A DNA stretch of 64,000 nt from contig JAQFVV010000183.1 of assembly GCA_028023455.1 (NCBI GenBank), positions 2,393,975 through 2,457,974 on the forward strand. The letters are read 5' to 3'. Each line of letters starts with the position of its first letter. Within the stretch, counting starts at the first letter, position 1. The translations under genes were made by a program, and so were the position numbers. Positions 10,010 through 22,585 of the stretch are shown in pieces. The stretch comes from Epiperipatus broadwayi. Lineage: Eukaryota; Onychophora; Udeonychophora; Euonychophora; Peripatidae. The notes under the pieces are model-generated. The model saw only the letters and a list, made by a program, of their open reading frames with translations. It made no database searches and was not told the DNA's origin.

Positions 10010-12668
10010 TCTGAATTCTATTTGATAGTGACCTTTTATTTAGGATTTTACAACTGCAGATCAATTTTAAATGAAGGAAGAGTGCAGGAATTTGAAGAAC
10101 TGTTTAATATTAAATAGGATATTATTGAAATTTGTGAAGTTAAAAGAAAATGTGAAGTGACAATTGATTTAAAAAGTGAACATCTATTGCACTACAAAAG
10201 TACAAACATTGGAAGCACAATTGGAATAGTAGTGTTGGTGTATCAGACAGAGTATCAAGATTAGTTATTGAATTTAATAGTAGACATCAGGTGCACATAA
10301 TTCAGGTTCATGCCCCAACAAGTAGTGGATTTTTATATGGATATACAAAAGACTTTTGATCAGACTAAACAACATTTTAAAATTGTCATGGTAGACTTTA
10401 ATGTTAGAATTGGTAAACAATCAAAAGATGAAAGTGCTGTGAATAAATTTAGTTATAGTAAAAGAAATAGTAGAGAACATAGTCTTGTGGAGTTTTCAGA
10501 AAAAGAAAAACTTAATATTATGAATTTTTTCTTTATGCAAAATAAAAATGAATATAGAAACATCCAAATGAAGATACAACAGAATTGGCTTATATCTTGA
10601 CTGACAGAAAATATTTATTTCAAGATTATGATCTTTTTAATAAGTTCAACACAGGAAATGAACATCAGTTAGTGAGATGTAAAATATAAATTAATGTAAA
10701 ACTAGAGAGGCAAAAATTATTAAGAAAAACAGGGTTTATTATTGATATTTTTAACTTTCAGAAACATTCCAGTGAATTTAAATTAGAACTTGTAAATTGC
10801 TTTAAAATGTTAACAAATTTTGAATAAGATTCAGATTTGAACAAAGTCAATAGGAAGATAACTGTTACACTTTTAAAACTGCAACAAAGATAATTTGTAT
10901 AAAGAAGCAGCAATTGCCACTAAAATTTCTACTGAGACAAAATTTATGAGAAAAAGAAAGAATATGAAAAAATATAAAAATGATGTATTAAGGAGAATTG
11001 AATATCCAGGATTTTGTAATATAGTGCAAAAAAAAGTGTTAATAATGATATAAGAAAATATAATTGTGTAATCAGTCAGAAAAGCTATAGCAAAGGATAA
11101 AAGTCTTAAAAATGTAAAACAATATCTTGGTAAATTGATAGGAAACTTATTTCTGCAATACTACAAAAAAGATTAAATCATGAAAGATATAGAAGAATTT
11201 TATTAAGAATTATACAGCAATAAAGAACAAGAAAAAATATTTTCTACAATTAGTATATTTTCTGAATTGCCCAGGATTTTAAATGAGGAAATGAGACATG
11301 CAATTAAATTTATGAAGAAGGGAAAAGCTCCAGATAATCATGGAATTAAAATCTGTATTTTAAAAGTAGGAGATGTTTCAGAAATATATTTTTTTTTGCA
11401 AAGTTATACACTGAAGGCTTAATAATAAAGTTGCATCAGATGGTTGGAAGAATGCAGTATTAATATTTTAAAAAGCTGATAAATAAGATTTTAGAAATTA
11501 TAGACTTATCAGTCTCTTATCAACTCTATACAAATTTTTTTTTACAATTTGTCTACTATGCACTTTGGTTAATCAACCAAAAAAAAAAACAAGATGGACT
11601 TAAAAAGTGGTTTTAATACAATGGTTCTTATCCAAGTATTGAAAGAAGTTTATAGAAAAGACCAATAAAAATGAGTTGCCATTATACTTTGGATTTTTAA
11701 ATTATGAACAGACATTTGTTTCTATAAGCATTTCTTCAATGATTAAAACATCATGGATCATCAAAATATATATCCAAGATATTTTCATATTCTGAAGAAT
11801 CTACATATAACTAGAAAGATTAAAATTGAGACGGATATTTGACAGAGTGATTCTATATTTCCAAAGCTTTTTGCAGCAGTTTTGCAAGAAATAGTTTGTG
11901 GATTAAAATAAGAAGCTAAGGGAATAAAAGTAAATGGAGATTATTTAAGTCATCTAGATTTTTCAGATGATATAATTGTTTTTGTAAATAATGCTTCAGA
12001 GCTTCATAAAATGTTGTAAAAGTTATCAGATGAAAGTAAGAAAGTAGGATTAAAGGTAAATGTTAAAAAGACCAAAGTAATATATTCAATGGATTTTCTC
12101 AAAAAAAAAAAAAAAGAAAATAAAGATCGATAATGCTGAGAAGTAACATGTTGCGTAAAATTAACCATAGAATTAAACTTTGTTGGAGTGCTTTTGGTAG
12201 AAATAATTTAATATTAAAAGGAAATATGCCTATGTGTTTGAAAAGGAAGGTTTTTAATAAATGTGTTTTACCAGTTCTTATCTATAAATCTGAGACTTGA
12301 TCACTGAACAGAAAAGTAGCATAGAGACTTCTGACCACTTAATCAAGTATGGAGAGATATATGTTAGAATAACATGAGATTAAAAATGAAATAAATGGGT
12401 GAGAAAACAAACAGATGTTATTGATATCATTAAAAGAATTAAGAGACTAAAGTGGAGTTGGGATGGACATATTACTAGAAAAGATAACAGATAGACAGTT
12501 GAAGTCTTAAACTGGATTTCAAGAGATTGTAAAGCACCTTAGAAAGTGACACACGTGAGATGGATGGATGAAATAAGGAAGTATTCTGAGGTGATGGGGA
12601 GAAGAGTGGCTAGAGATCAGAAAAAATGGATTAACTTGGAGAATGGATCGATAATGGAATGATGATGA
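10010..12668 (+). pseudogene. RTE-clade LINE, degraded full-length-like copy
   Basis: A non-LTR retrotransposon with apurinic endonuclease then reverse transcriptase, broken by many stops and frameshifts. The endonuclease end is readable at 10310-10600 with VMVDFNVRIG, matching the GDFNAKIG motif except for a G-to-V change. RT landmarks follow: FMKKGKAPDNHGI (about 11310), a SISLLSTLYK-like motif (about 11500), and FSDDIIVF at 11970-11993, where FADD is usual. The C-terminal arginine/tryptophan-rich region (WSWDGHI, VRWMDEIRKY) ends near 12660, followed by GATGATGAT, an RTE-style simple-repeat tail. Not functional. Confidence 0.8.
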
Positions 12669-13559
12669 TTTATTCAAGTAATATTTTTTGTTTAATCCTG
12701 AATAAATTAAAATATCTCCATTTAAAAATTATTATTTAGAAATAAGCATATAATAATAAATAAATTAATATAGTATTTTTTTTTTCATTGAAATTTAGAA
12801 CCCATTTTTAAACAAACTTTTTAAAATACATTTTGTCAAAGTTCTAAATTAGTTTTCTCTCTTCCTTTTTATTTAATATAAATTTATTTAATTTATTAAT
12901 ATAAGTTTATTTTATCTAATATAAATTTATTAAAATAAAGGCAGGAAAAGCTAAGTAATAAATTTTTAATTTTTGTAATTATAATTGTGCTCCCATAAAA
13001 ATAATGATTTAAATATAATGCATAGAATCTACTCAAAATGCTGTATAAGTGTTATTATTTAATACATGTATTGTCATTTAAAATTTATGTTTTCAGCAGC
13101 TTGCAATACTTTAAGGATATTGCTACTCGTATACATTGCACATAATTATACAATCTTTTTAAGTTAGAAAAATTTATTAATTGACAGAGATTAAAGAAGC
13201 AAGACTTTCACGTTACTGTTTATGTTTTATCATAAAACTAAAACAATAAACATTATAATCTCTTTTAGTTAAAAATTAGTCTAAAAGCAATCCTGTTAAC
13301 TACTATTAACAATGATCATGTAAAATTATGTATATTATCTATAGTGAAAATAGTATACTATCTAGAGATTGTAGCATTGAGCCATGAGATTTTCTGGAAT
13401 TCTATGTAAAGCTTTAATTTAAATTTTAGGATTCGTAAACATTATTACAATTTGGGTACAATTTTACTGAAAATATCATTCAATTTATGGTCTTTTATTT
13501 TAGTCATTGTTATTTTTAACTATTGTGAATGCAATGTAGAATGAAAATCTTTGTATTTA
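12669..13559. other. AT-rich DNA without recognised features
   Basis: Nothing beyond AT-rich sequence and short direct repeats of ATATAAATTTATT near 12890-12930. Confidence 0.5.
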
Positions 13560-13840
13560 ATTCAACTTTTCTATACTATAGCTTCTCTTCTTTTATCACT
13601 TCAGCAAATTTCCTAAGTTTAAAACATGTCACATCTGGTCACTTTCTATAACAATTTTATGCGATTCAATTTAAGATTTTTATTATCTAACTATTGTCAT
13701 CTCTTTTGTGGCATTCAGCACAGCTCCACCTCAGCTCATTTTTTAATGGCATCTATTGTATTTATTTGCTATTTAATCTGTTTATTTGCCTTTCAGTTTC
13801 TTCTTGTTAATTCATTTATCTGAATGTTAAACCTAATTTG
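13560..13840 (-). pseudogene. RTE LINE 3'-end fragment
   Basis: Aligns by eye with the minus-strand RTE fragment at 20680-21250, including TCAATTTAAGATTTTTATT and the CTCCACCTCAGCTCA block that corresponds to the W-S-W-x-GH region of RTE. Old and frameless. Confidence 0.5.
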
Positions 13841-15216
13841 TCAGTATTTCAGTTTGTAATGCTAAAATTAACACTTCCATGTTTGAGTAAAATATCTTTA
13901 AAGTTTTTTAAAATGTGATATTATTATAGTGGTAGTTCTGTAATTATATAAATTTATACCTAATTTATAGTTGTGAGTTTCATTTTTTTTGTATAATTAT
14001 ATGTTTCAACAGTGAATAAAACTCACTACATGTCCATTGCTCTTATATTTTAATAAAATTATTTGTTATAATATTAAATAAATTGCTTAATTTCTTGGTA
14101 AATTAAAAACATATTTGTCAAACAAATATATTATATTTATATACGTTTGATGTAATTAATTACAATTGATTTAATTAAATAATACAAAATATATATTCAT
14201 AAACAATAAGATGTTCAATACTGTGCTTTTACTTATATAGATTATTTTAATAGTTGATTATTTTTTTGTTCTGCTTATTCATTTTTCATAGAAAAATCTT
14301 TTATTAGAAAGCCATTCCACTTTCCATCAACTCTTGTCCAGGTGTGTATGTGTATATTGGTTAACTAGTTGGGATCTCTTGCTGTATAAGCATTAAAATC
14401 TTATAAAATCTCATATCTAACAGCAATTAAACAAAATGAGTCTTACTTTCTCTGAAGTCCCAAGAAGTTATATGGAAAATAAGTTTAGACAATGCTAATA
14501 GCAAGAATGAAATTGTATTCATTGTGAAAATAAATAAGACTTATTGAAAGTGACCCATCTTAATATTTTCAAGACAGAATCATTAATTATTTATTTTTGA
14601 TAATCTTCTGAATGTTCAAAGGCGTTATAAGCATGTAGTATTAAAAATGTATGTCATGAAATATTATGTATATTTGCTGAAAATTATTTCTTATATATAC
14701 TTACAATATTGTTTACAAAATGTAAATGTATTTATATTAATAAATTCTTCCTATATTTTTCTAATAATGTAAGCTTATTGTTATGCATCAGTTATTAGTT
14801 AATATTTACATATGTTCATAAGTGATTAAATTAATTATAATAATATAATGCAACATATATAAGGCATCAAATTCTTTAAATATACAGCTTATCAGAACAT
14901 TAACTAAATTAAATATCATTAAAAAAAATTAGTAATGATAATTATTTCCAATGCAATTGCCTATAGTAGTGCAAAATCAGCTTATTTATTAATTTTTGTG
15001 GTAATGTCCATTATTTTGATTATCTTTTCCCACCTATTTATGATCACCAATCATGCTAGAGTAAGCCATTATATCCTGGATTGATATTGTTGATATAAAT
15101 TAGCTGCCCTTCTGACATCCTGAAAATCTTATGACATTTTCTTAAAGATTTTATGACAGATGATTAAAGATAAGGGAAAATCTGAAATGGCATACATATG
15201 AGTTTGGCTTTCTATT
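13841..15216. other. AT-rich DNA without recognised features
   Basis: No gene, tRNA or clear repeat termini are visible here. Confidence 0.45.
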
Positions 15217-15302
15217 TTATTTCCAAAATAATGACGGTTTCTTTTGCAAACATCCAGTTTTCATTGAGGGACCAGTGCAAGTTCTGTATTCAGAGTACCA
15301 AT
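15217..15302 (-). CDS. Possible terminal coding exon of an unknown gene
   Basis: On the minus strand, a pyrimidine-rich acceptor (CTTATTTGTTTTACAG) abuts an open segment ending in TAA at 15217-15219. The peptide WYSEYRTCTGPSMKTGCLQK... has two cysteines and aromatic residues and does not resemble repeat debris. An AATAAA overlaps the stop codon. I recognise no family and see no partner exon. Chance is a real alternative, since such acceptors are common in AT-rich DNA. Confidence 0.3.
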
Positions 15303-16343
15303 CTGTAAAACAAATAAGAATGTAACTAGATACAATACATTTTTGTGCTATCTCATAATCTCTCCCTGATCTAATTTGTTCAAAAATAAGTATATATAAA
15401 AAAGCCACAATGATAAAGACTTTTTCTCTATGATAATATAATTTAGAAAAGTGTTATCCACCTTCAATTCCAGTTTAGCTTCTAGATATATATCCATGTT
15501 TACATTGAACTTTTTGTTAGAGGAGTCTGGATACTGTTTGTAGTCTTGGTCCAATATTTTTTATATCACTAGATTCTTACAAAAATCCTCCCTTATAATA
15601 CCATTCAGGAAGATAGTAGTAGTTGGCAGTATATTTGCAGCAGCATCATCATCAATATCAGGATTCCCCCTCCCCCAATTTCCCAGAATGTCAGAGTGAA
15701 TCATTTGGATCACTATATCTTTTTGCACACATCACTACATACTACAACCGGAGCTGCAATTTGGGCCATTATCATACTAGTACTATTGACTACTGAATTA
15801 TATGTAAATATATATTTACTTCTTTATATTATAAATATTTTACAGGAAATAACAAATTAAACAATAGTTCAAACAATTTTTAAATATATACTTGTTCTAT
15901 ATTTTACTTGCAAGCCCAATAGTTTATTGGAATATTTAATGGTCATATTTCATGTTGTTTGTTTTCTATTAATTATGATTTTATTAGCAAGTCATCATTA
16001 TTATTATGCACCTTCAAATCAACATTGAACTCTGGTATTCATGACAATAGCATTTCTCTAAATCAATTTTAATTAAATTTGATTGCAAAATATTTTTCAG
16101 AGAATTAGATGAGTATACAATATTTTTAGTAAGTGAATGAAAACTCTAATTTATTATATTTTCTGAAAACTCATTTCATTTCATAACTTTTTTTTAACAA
16201 CAATAACAAAGTGATTTTTCTAATCCAGAAGATCTAAGACAAAAAGAAAATCAACCTGACATTGTTGATGCTTGATTACCCAATGATCTCCCATTCAATT
16301 AATCATTCGGTGACTTTTTTTTTATTGTTGTAGCTGGTCTCTT

Positions 16344-16345
<2 letters not shown>
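15303..16345. other. AT-rich DNA without recognised features
   Basis: 15600-15780 is less AT-rich than its neighbours and looks single-copy within the window, but shows no long frame. Confidence 0.4.
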
Positions 16346-16405
<60 letters not shown>

Positions 16406-16422
16406 CATCATCATCATCATCA
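16346..16422. repeat. Compound microsatellite (AAT)n(CAT)n
   Basis: About 60 bases of AAT switching to CAT near 16405. Confidence 0.97.
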
Positions 16423-16441
16423 AACTAACAATGCAAACATA

Positions 16442-16547
16442 TGGCTTTATTGTTCAGAAATTTGAAAGGAGTTCTAAGTGCCAGAATTAATTCTGGAACC
16501 TACTGATTCCAAGCTGGATGCTCTTTAACTGTGCTAAACCTTGCAGG
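16442..16547 (-). mobile_element. tRNA-derived SINE (family S3)
   Basis: Minus strand: GGTTTAGCACAGTTAAAGAGC (A-box side), GCTTGGAATCAGTAGGTTCC, then GGCACTTAGAA and a 3' end CAATAAAGCC. The tRNA-like head and the CAATAAAG terminus recur at 27481-27586, 33562-33680 and 18866-18972. Confidence 0.65.
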
Positions 16548-16589
16548 TCAAATTAATAATTAATCCCATTCAATAATATTTTTTTGCCT

Positions 16590-16925
16590 TTTTAAGGAAA
16601 TTTATTTAATTGCTTGGATTCCTTGGCTTTTAGTAAGCTTTATTTGGCCATTTTGGACCCTGTATCCTCTTGATTTTTAGTAAATTATCTAGTACCCCCT
16701 AATCATTATAATAAAAAATAAATTTTATTAAGTTTTTATAAAAGATTTATTCAATAAATAAATCTTAACTGGGCATCCTGCATTGAGAAGAAAAGTCTAT
16801 GTAATCTCACTGTGTTTATGTTTGTAAAGAAATCTGAAATATTGATGACAGACAGTACCAACATGGAGTAACCTGGAAATTTTACTATTACAATTATTTT
16901 TGGAATATATTAAAGAATAGAAATG
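16590..16925 (+). repeat. Dispersed repeat E, copy 1 (5' part)
   Basis: Shares ordered blocks with 35995-36540: GGCTTTTAGTAA, GAGAAGAAAAGTCTATG, and ACAGTACCAACATG followed by a shared CCTGGAAAT block. Its class is unknown. Confidence 0.55.
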
Positions 16926-16930
16926 GTCAC

Positions 16931-17021
16931 GCGTTGGTGGTGGAGTGGTCAGCAAAGCTGCCTTATAAGCAGTTGTCCCGGGTTCGCTTCCCGGCTGATG
17001 CTTTGAGACATGAAAAAAAAA
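16931..17021 (+). mobile_element. tRNA-like SINE with A tail (family S1)
   Basis: A 71-bp tRNA-shaped body (16931-17001) followed by TTTGAGACATG and a poly(A) run. It has an A box (GTGGAGTGG), an anticodon arm GCTGC/GCAGT around loop CTTATAA (anticodon UAU, isoleucine-like), and a T arm CCGGG/CCCGG around TTCGCTT. The acceptor stem relies on several G-U pairs and T-loop position 58 is C instead of A. A very similar 3' tail occurs on a different tRNA-like body at 47448-47562. It is therefore better called a SINE than a working tRNA-Ile gene. Confidence 0.65.
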
Positions 17022-18025
17022 GTATTGTGAATATTAATATCAAACTTTAAGATATCCTATGATAGTGATAGATATCACTAAAATTGAAACGTTAAAATAA
17101 ATAGTGGTAATGAGAATGGTAAGCAATTGCAAACATCTTTTAGGAAATTATCTCTTGATCCTAATATTAATTCTACTGTTTTCTCATTACACCTGTCTTT
17201 CAGAAAAGAATTTAAATAAATAATTTAGCTCTTAATGTTGTTATGGGAATGTATAACATTTCAAGATGGAATTAACTATATGTGATTTAATCATTTCACT
17301 ATCTTTTATTGAACAATATAACATTTTATAATGCAATGTAGTGTAAAATATTAAAAAGTATTTACAGATATCTGGTGAAGGATGTAGATGAGGAATTCCC
17401 AATCTGGAGTACCTATATCCCCAGGGGATATGGTAAGTTTGTCCAGTGGTACATTGAATAGCAGGTAAATAAGTATATTGTGCTATTAATAAAATGTTTT
17501 ACAATTTTTCCTAAGTGAGAGAATATAGCTTATTGAGAAGAATACAAGGAAAAGTTTACCAAATATTTACTACCCTAAAGACAATATATATATATGCTTA
17601 GATTTTGCACAATTATTTGTGTGTGTGTTTACTAAAATCTTGTTTAACTGATATAAGTAAATAATACAACACAATTTATAATTCTCCTTGGTAACATCGT
17701 ATTTAAATATTTTATTATATTTAAAAAAAAAAACCATTTAATTAGTTTGAAATAATTTCTTTTATTTAGTTTATATTTTTTTAATTTATAGCACATTTTA
17801 AAAATAGTTTGAATATATACATACATATTGACTGACAAATATGTGCAAATGTTGATTTTATGTATTAAATGTTAATATTTATTTTAAATTTAACAAGAAA
17901 ACTATTTTATAGGCAGATAAAAAAATGATGGCAGTATATTGAATGATATATTTAATTATCCTTGATATATTTATGGATCTTTGTACATTAAAAGTATTAA
18001 TGATTATTTTATATTTGTAAAATAA
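17022..18025. other. AT-rich DNA with an inverted piece of repeat E
   Basis: 17366-17480 (CCCAATCTGGAGTACC ... GTCCAGTGG) is the reverse complement of 36580-36665, the 3' part of repeat E. The rest is unremarkable. Confidence 0.5.
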
Positions 18026-18208
<183 letters not shown>

Positions 18209-18379
18209 GCTGCTTTTCGGGGGGGTTTCGGTCTTTGGGGTCTCTCTCGGGGTAGAGAATGGTGTTTTGTTGGGCCCCGGCCTTTTTTTTTTTTTTGGGA
18301 AATATATAGACAGTAATAATAATTATTATTACTATTACTATTACAACTGCTTCTACTATTGCTATGGTATTTTTTTTAA

Positions 18380-18545
18380 AACAGGCAAAACTCACTATAC
18401 ATATTGCCACACACAGCAAGCTAGAGTAATCAATGGATGCCAGAAGACTTGTGCATAAAATCCCCATCTAGTGCCCACTCATCCAATATCCCCAGATTAG
18501 TTTCTGGCTTGTGGCCTTCGTCAGTGAGAAGCCTTGGATCTAAGA
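18380..18545 (-). mobile_element. Family A ribozyme repeat, left arm (piece A1a)
   Basis: Matches the left arm of the complete foldback at 47965-48424, from GCAAAACTC through GAGTAATCAATGGATGCCAG to GCCTTGGATC. Its partner arm may be A1b (19650-19800), giving a foldback with about 1.1 kb between arms instead of the usual ~150 bp. Confidence 0.7.
18481..18539 (-). ncRNA. Type I hammerhead, family A, core intact
   Basis: Minus strand: AUCCAA-GGC-UUCUCA, core CUGACGA, stem II GGC/GCC around CACAA with an A-A mismatch at its base, GAAA, CUAAUC, then UGGGGA-UA-UUGGAU. Stem I pairs in two blocks across an internal loop. Stem III is ACU/AAU with one mismatch. The missing G-C pair at the base of stem II would weaken catalysis. 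Confidence 0.68.
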
Positions 18546-19649
18546 ACTGGTGATCATATGATGTATTTTTTTAAAAGGGAAGCAGAATAGTATATATTTT
18601 ATCAAATTCCCCAGAAAGAACTTAGCTGGATTATATCTCGGGAGCAAATGAAATACTATTCTGGAAGAAACTTTGCTTTCCATGCTTCAGAAAATCAAAC
18701 TAATTTTCAATTTTATTCAAATGTCTTTATTAGGTTAAAAAGAAAAAAGGCAAAACATCTGTTATTAGAGATTATTAAAAATAACCATTTATTGTAGGCT
18801 GCTAATAAATAAGATACTTAATTCCCATTTGTGAAATGAAGATAGTATATTGATCTATGTGATTTGGTATAGTGGTAAAGTAGCAGACATTGCAGATCAA
18901 GATCCATGAATAAGGATCGGTTCTAGTATTTCTGATGCCCAAACTTTTTATTAACTTCCATGCAATAAGACTTTTAGTTTTATGGTTGTATGAAAACATG
19001 AATGTATTGGGGGATGTATTGTCTATCTCTTAAATCAAGAATAGTTTTAAAAATAATATGATTAAACAAAATGAAAGAAAAAAAGTTGGAACATATAAGT
19101 AATGATATATTCAATGTTAATATTTATTTTATCATTTAAGTTATTGTGTAGGCTTAACAAAAACATTGTAGTTTAGTGAGTAATACATTTTGAAATTTCA
19201 TTGATATATTGACTCTACCAAGTTTAAAATCCATATTGAAAAGTGATTGTTATGAGTAGACATATGATTAGTACTTAATAAGATAAATTTATTTAATATA
19301 TATCTATATTCATTATTTATATAAATCTATATAATGAATCATGAATGATTCAGTCAAAGATTCACTGATTCAAATAAAATGAATGATTCATAATTTCTTT
19401 AGCAAAAGCATATCAATTGTATTTTATAGTTATCTATTGGTGAATCAACGTTAACCTCTAACATATAGATTTGTTAGGTTTTTTGTATGAAATGATAAAA
19501 GTAGTATCAACACTTAAATTAATTAATATTAAGATTCTTTAAAAAAAAAAACTATCAGTTTACATTATATGTTTTTAAATCAGAAATTAACAAATTAATA
19601 TTTGTTTTTAATTTTAATAATATATTAGATAAATTTATATTTACATAAA
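18546..19649. other. AT-rich DNA between family A arms, with one SINE
   Basis: Apart from the SINE at 18866-18972, I see only AT-rich sequence and a few ATGAATGATTCA-type short repeats near 19330-19395. Confidence 0.45.
18866..18972 (+). mobile_element. tRNA-derived SINE (family S3), degraded
   Basis: GGTATAGTGGTAAAGTAGCAG resembles a tRNA A-box half and GGATCGGTTCTAGT a B box. The 3' part CCCAAACTTTTTATTAAC ... GCAATAAGAC matches the tail of the 27481-27586 SINE. Confidence 0.55.
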
Positions 19650-19800
19650 ACCTTTTTCTCCTCACTGACGAAGGCCACAAGCCAGAAACTAGTCTGGGGA
19701 TATTGGATGAGTAGGCATTGGATGGGGATTTTATGCACAAGCCTTCTGGCATCCATTGATTACTCTGTTTAGCACAGGTGGCACTACCATATGGAGTTTT
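19650..19800 (+). mobile_element. Family A ribozyme repeat, right arm (piece A1b)
   Basis: Right arm of the family, from CTCCTCACTGACGAAGG to GGAGTTTTGC. It is truncated at its 5' end inside ribozyme stem I. Confidence 0.7.
19659..19700 (+). ncRNA. Type I hammerhead, family A, core intact, stem I shortened
   Basis: UCCUCA, CUGACGA, AGGC-CACAA-GCCA, GAAA, CUAGUC, UGGGGA. Stem III is the palindrome ACU/AGU and cleavage would follow C17 of AGUC. Proximal stem I (6 pairs, one G-U) is kept. The distal block is lost because the element is truncated upstream. Confidence 0.68.
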
Positions 19801-20679
19801 GCTTTGCTTTGTTTATAAAACCTTTTTGTTATAGTTATTAGAATCTATTTATTGATAAAGGCTTTCATTTTGCTATGGATCAAATGAGCTTTTATAGAGA
19901 AGAACATAATTTTTAATATTGATGTGGGATATTATTTAGTTTCTATCTGATGCAGTACATGCCATTCTATTTATGTTCATTTTTTAATGATTTGTATTTA
20001 TAGTTTTATAAATCGATCATCTCAATTTTGTAATAGTAATGCTGCTTACAGCTATTATGAATTTAGGATATTGATCACTTGAATATGATTTGAAGATATG
20101 TTAAGATTGGGAGACACTACTTTATTGCTAGAATAATTTTAATGATTTTCATATTATGATCTAAGAATTATATCAATAATTTCACTTTTTTTTAATAGTC
20201 AGGAATTGACCGGGATTTATTGTTTACTAGCAAAATATTTTATCATTTAGTCAAGTTTCATCCAAAAAAGTACTATTAAATCAAAAATTGCAGCATATTT
20301 CTTATAAAACTTATTTAATAATTTTGTCATATAAATACTACACAAATTATTCCTGATGTTTGAACTGAGGTATATTTTTCAAAAGAAGATTTTCTAAAAA
20401 TTAGAATACATTTACCAAATCACATGTGCACAGATGTGTACATAGAGACTGCTTTAACAACAGATTGAAGATTCCTGGTGTTGATAAGCTTGCGCTATTA
20501 TCATGGGATTTACGAATGTATATATATTCTTCAAAGTATCAATATCAAAAATTTTATTAAATTAAAAATCTCCTCATATTACCCTTTACAAAATTACATT
20601 TCAATACGTTAACACAAATATCTTCCATTTACAAATAAAATTTTATAAAAGTTTTTAAATTTCCAATTTATAGTTAATA
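19801..20679. other. AT-rich DNA without recognised features
   Basis: Nothing recognised. Confidence 0.45.
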
Positions 20680-21250
20680 TATCATCATCATTATCATCAT
20701 CAACTATTCTCAATTCATTGCAGAGTGAAGGCCTCTCCAAGTTTAATCCATATTCTCTGATCTCTAGCCCCTCTTCTCCATATCACCCTTGCACACTTTC
20801 TTATTTCATTCATCCATCTCATACGTAAGTTCTTTCTGGGTCTTTTATAAATCTTTTGGAATCCAGTTTAAGATTTCAACTGTCCATCTATTACCATTTT
20901 TTCCAACAATATTTCAAACCCAACTCCACTTCAGTTTTTTAATTCTTTCAATGATGTCAGTAACACTTGTTTGTTCTCTTACCTGTATATTTCATTTTTG
21001 ATCTTTTCTTGTTATTCTTAACATGCACCTCTCCATACTTTGTGTAGTCTAAAGTCTCTGTATTGCTCTTATATCCAAATCTCAGCTCCATAACTGGTAA
21101 AACACATGTATTAAAAACCTTCCTTTTTAAACATATAAGCATATTTCCTTTTAAAAGCATTCCAACCAAGTTTAATTCTATGAATAATTTTATCCATTAT
21201 GTTTCCATCTGTAGTAATAATCAGATCAACACATTTATTCTTCAATAAAA
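20680..21250 (-). pseudogene. RTE LINE 3'-end fragment
   Basis: The last part of an RTE element on the minus strand, 5' truncated. It has KRKVFNTCVLPVMELRFGY, then a broken stretch with W-S-W and R-W-M-N-E-I-R-K motifs, ending in a GATGAT-type tail near 20690. It is close to the 3' end of the 10010-12668 copy, so both belong to one family. Confidence 0.75.
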
Positions 21251-21304
21251 ATTTTACACAAAACATGTAATTCTTTTTATATTTTTATCATTAATTAAGT
21301 AAGT

Positions 21305-21436
21305 AATATTTACTAAGGCTGTAAACCTCAAGAATATGTGCGTGAAAATGTGAAAGTTGTGGTTAAGACCTGTAGAGGTCCCTACCGTCGCATTTTCATG
21401 TGTGTATTCTTGAGGTTTACAGCCTTAGTAAATATT
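21305..21436. mobile_element. Small foldback element (MITE-like), family M1
   Basis: Two 46-bp arms (21305-21350 and 21391-21436; AATATTTACTAAGGCTGTAA ...) are inverted copies differing only in a 6-base block, around a 40-base centre. A partial relative lies at 55485-55570. Confidence 0.8.
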
Positions 21437-22294
21437 ATTTATATTTTTATGTAAATACAATTGATGCAATTATTAAACAAATTTCTATAATATCCAAGTG
21501 CCACATTTTTTTTGCATCCACACATTTAGCAGCATTATGTAGATAAATATTTTAATGATTATCATTAATCCTTTATTAGGATAGAGATTATTATATCATT
21601 TTAAACTCACATTATTTTTAAATTTTATTAAAAATTAATATAATATATTTTATTAAATGCGATTGCTTACTATCATTAATTTAATTCTATTCCTCATTTT
21701 ATTAGTGAATAAAACCTTGGGTATATCCAGTATTTAAATGCATGAATAAATTGTAGTGTATCATACTGAATAAAGATAATGAAGTTATATTAAAGGCAGC
21801 AATATAATCTAACTGAAGAGTGCTAGTTCAGTCAAAAATATATTTTGGAATTTTTTTTTTTTTTGCAGACATCTGTATTCAGTATTTAAAGTGTGTGTGT
21901 GTGGTGAAGTTAAGACATTAAATTTATCTCACTTATTAAACACATTTATAAGAGTGGTGATAATGAAATTTTTGATATATTATTTAATTAAGATGATACA
22001 AAGATTATTTGAATACTAATGATAAAGAACATTATTTTAATTTAATCATAAATATAATCACTTGCAGAACTTCATAGTGAAACAGTAGCACTGCATTCAA
22101 TGCTTATGTTCTTGGCTCATGTCACAGCTGAGTAAATGCAAGAGTTTTTTCAGGATTTAATGCCATTTTTTTTTTACTGATTCTCCATGTAGAGTTAATG
22201 GAAATTCCTGTATTACAATAATCCTTATAAATGATTTACCCATAATCAATTACATTTTTTTGGACTATTTGATTAAAACAGTAGCAAAATTTTT
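21437..22294. other. AT-rich DNA without recognised genes
   Basis: Near 22160-22240 a T-rich stretch and ACTGATTCTCCATG-like block resemble 33425-33510, a possible short repeat. Confidence 0.4.
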
Positions 22295-22585
22295 TTCTGA
22301 CATAATATTGCCACCTAGTGCAAGGTATAGTATCAATAACTCCAGACTACTTCCTAGATTATGACTTTCATCAATGAGGATCCTTTGGGAGCAGTGTACT
22401 TAAATCTTTGGGTCTAATGCATTGCTCCTAGATCCAAGACTTCTCACTGATGAAACCTTAAGTTAGAAATTACTTTGAGGATATTGGATGAAAAAGCAGT
22501 GAATAGGAATTATGATGCAGAACCATCCAGCATCTAAGAACTGCTAGAGTTTGCACTAAGTGGTACTATTGTCTAGGAAATTTTT
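22295..22585. mobile_element. Family A foldback, decayed (locus A2)
   Basis: TTGCCACCTAGTGCAAGG ... CACTAAGTGGTACTATTG are inverted ends. The right arm has CUGAUGAAACC ... GUUAGAAAU, a worn hammerhead with C3-A9 and GAAA kept. The left-arm core is broken. Confidence 0.6.

Noticed and set aside
16931-17001. Functional tRNA-Ile(UAU) gene
   Set aside because: The acceptor stem depends on several G-U pairs, T-loop position 58 is C, and the 3' linker plus poly(A) is shared with another SINE.
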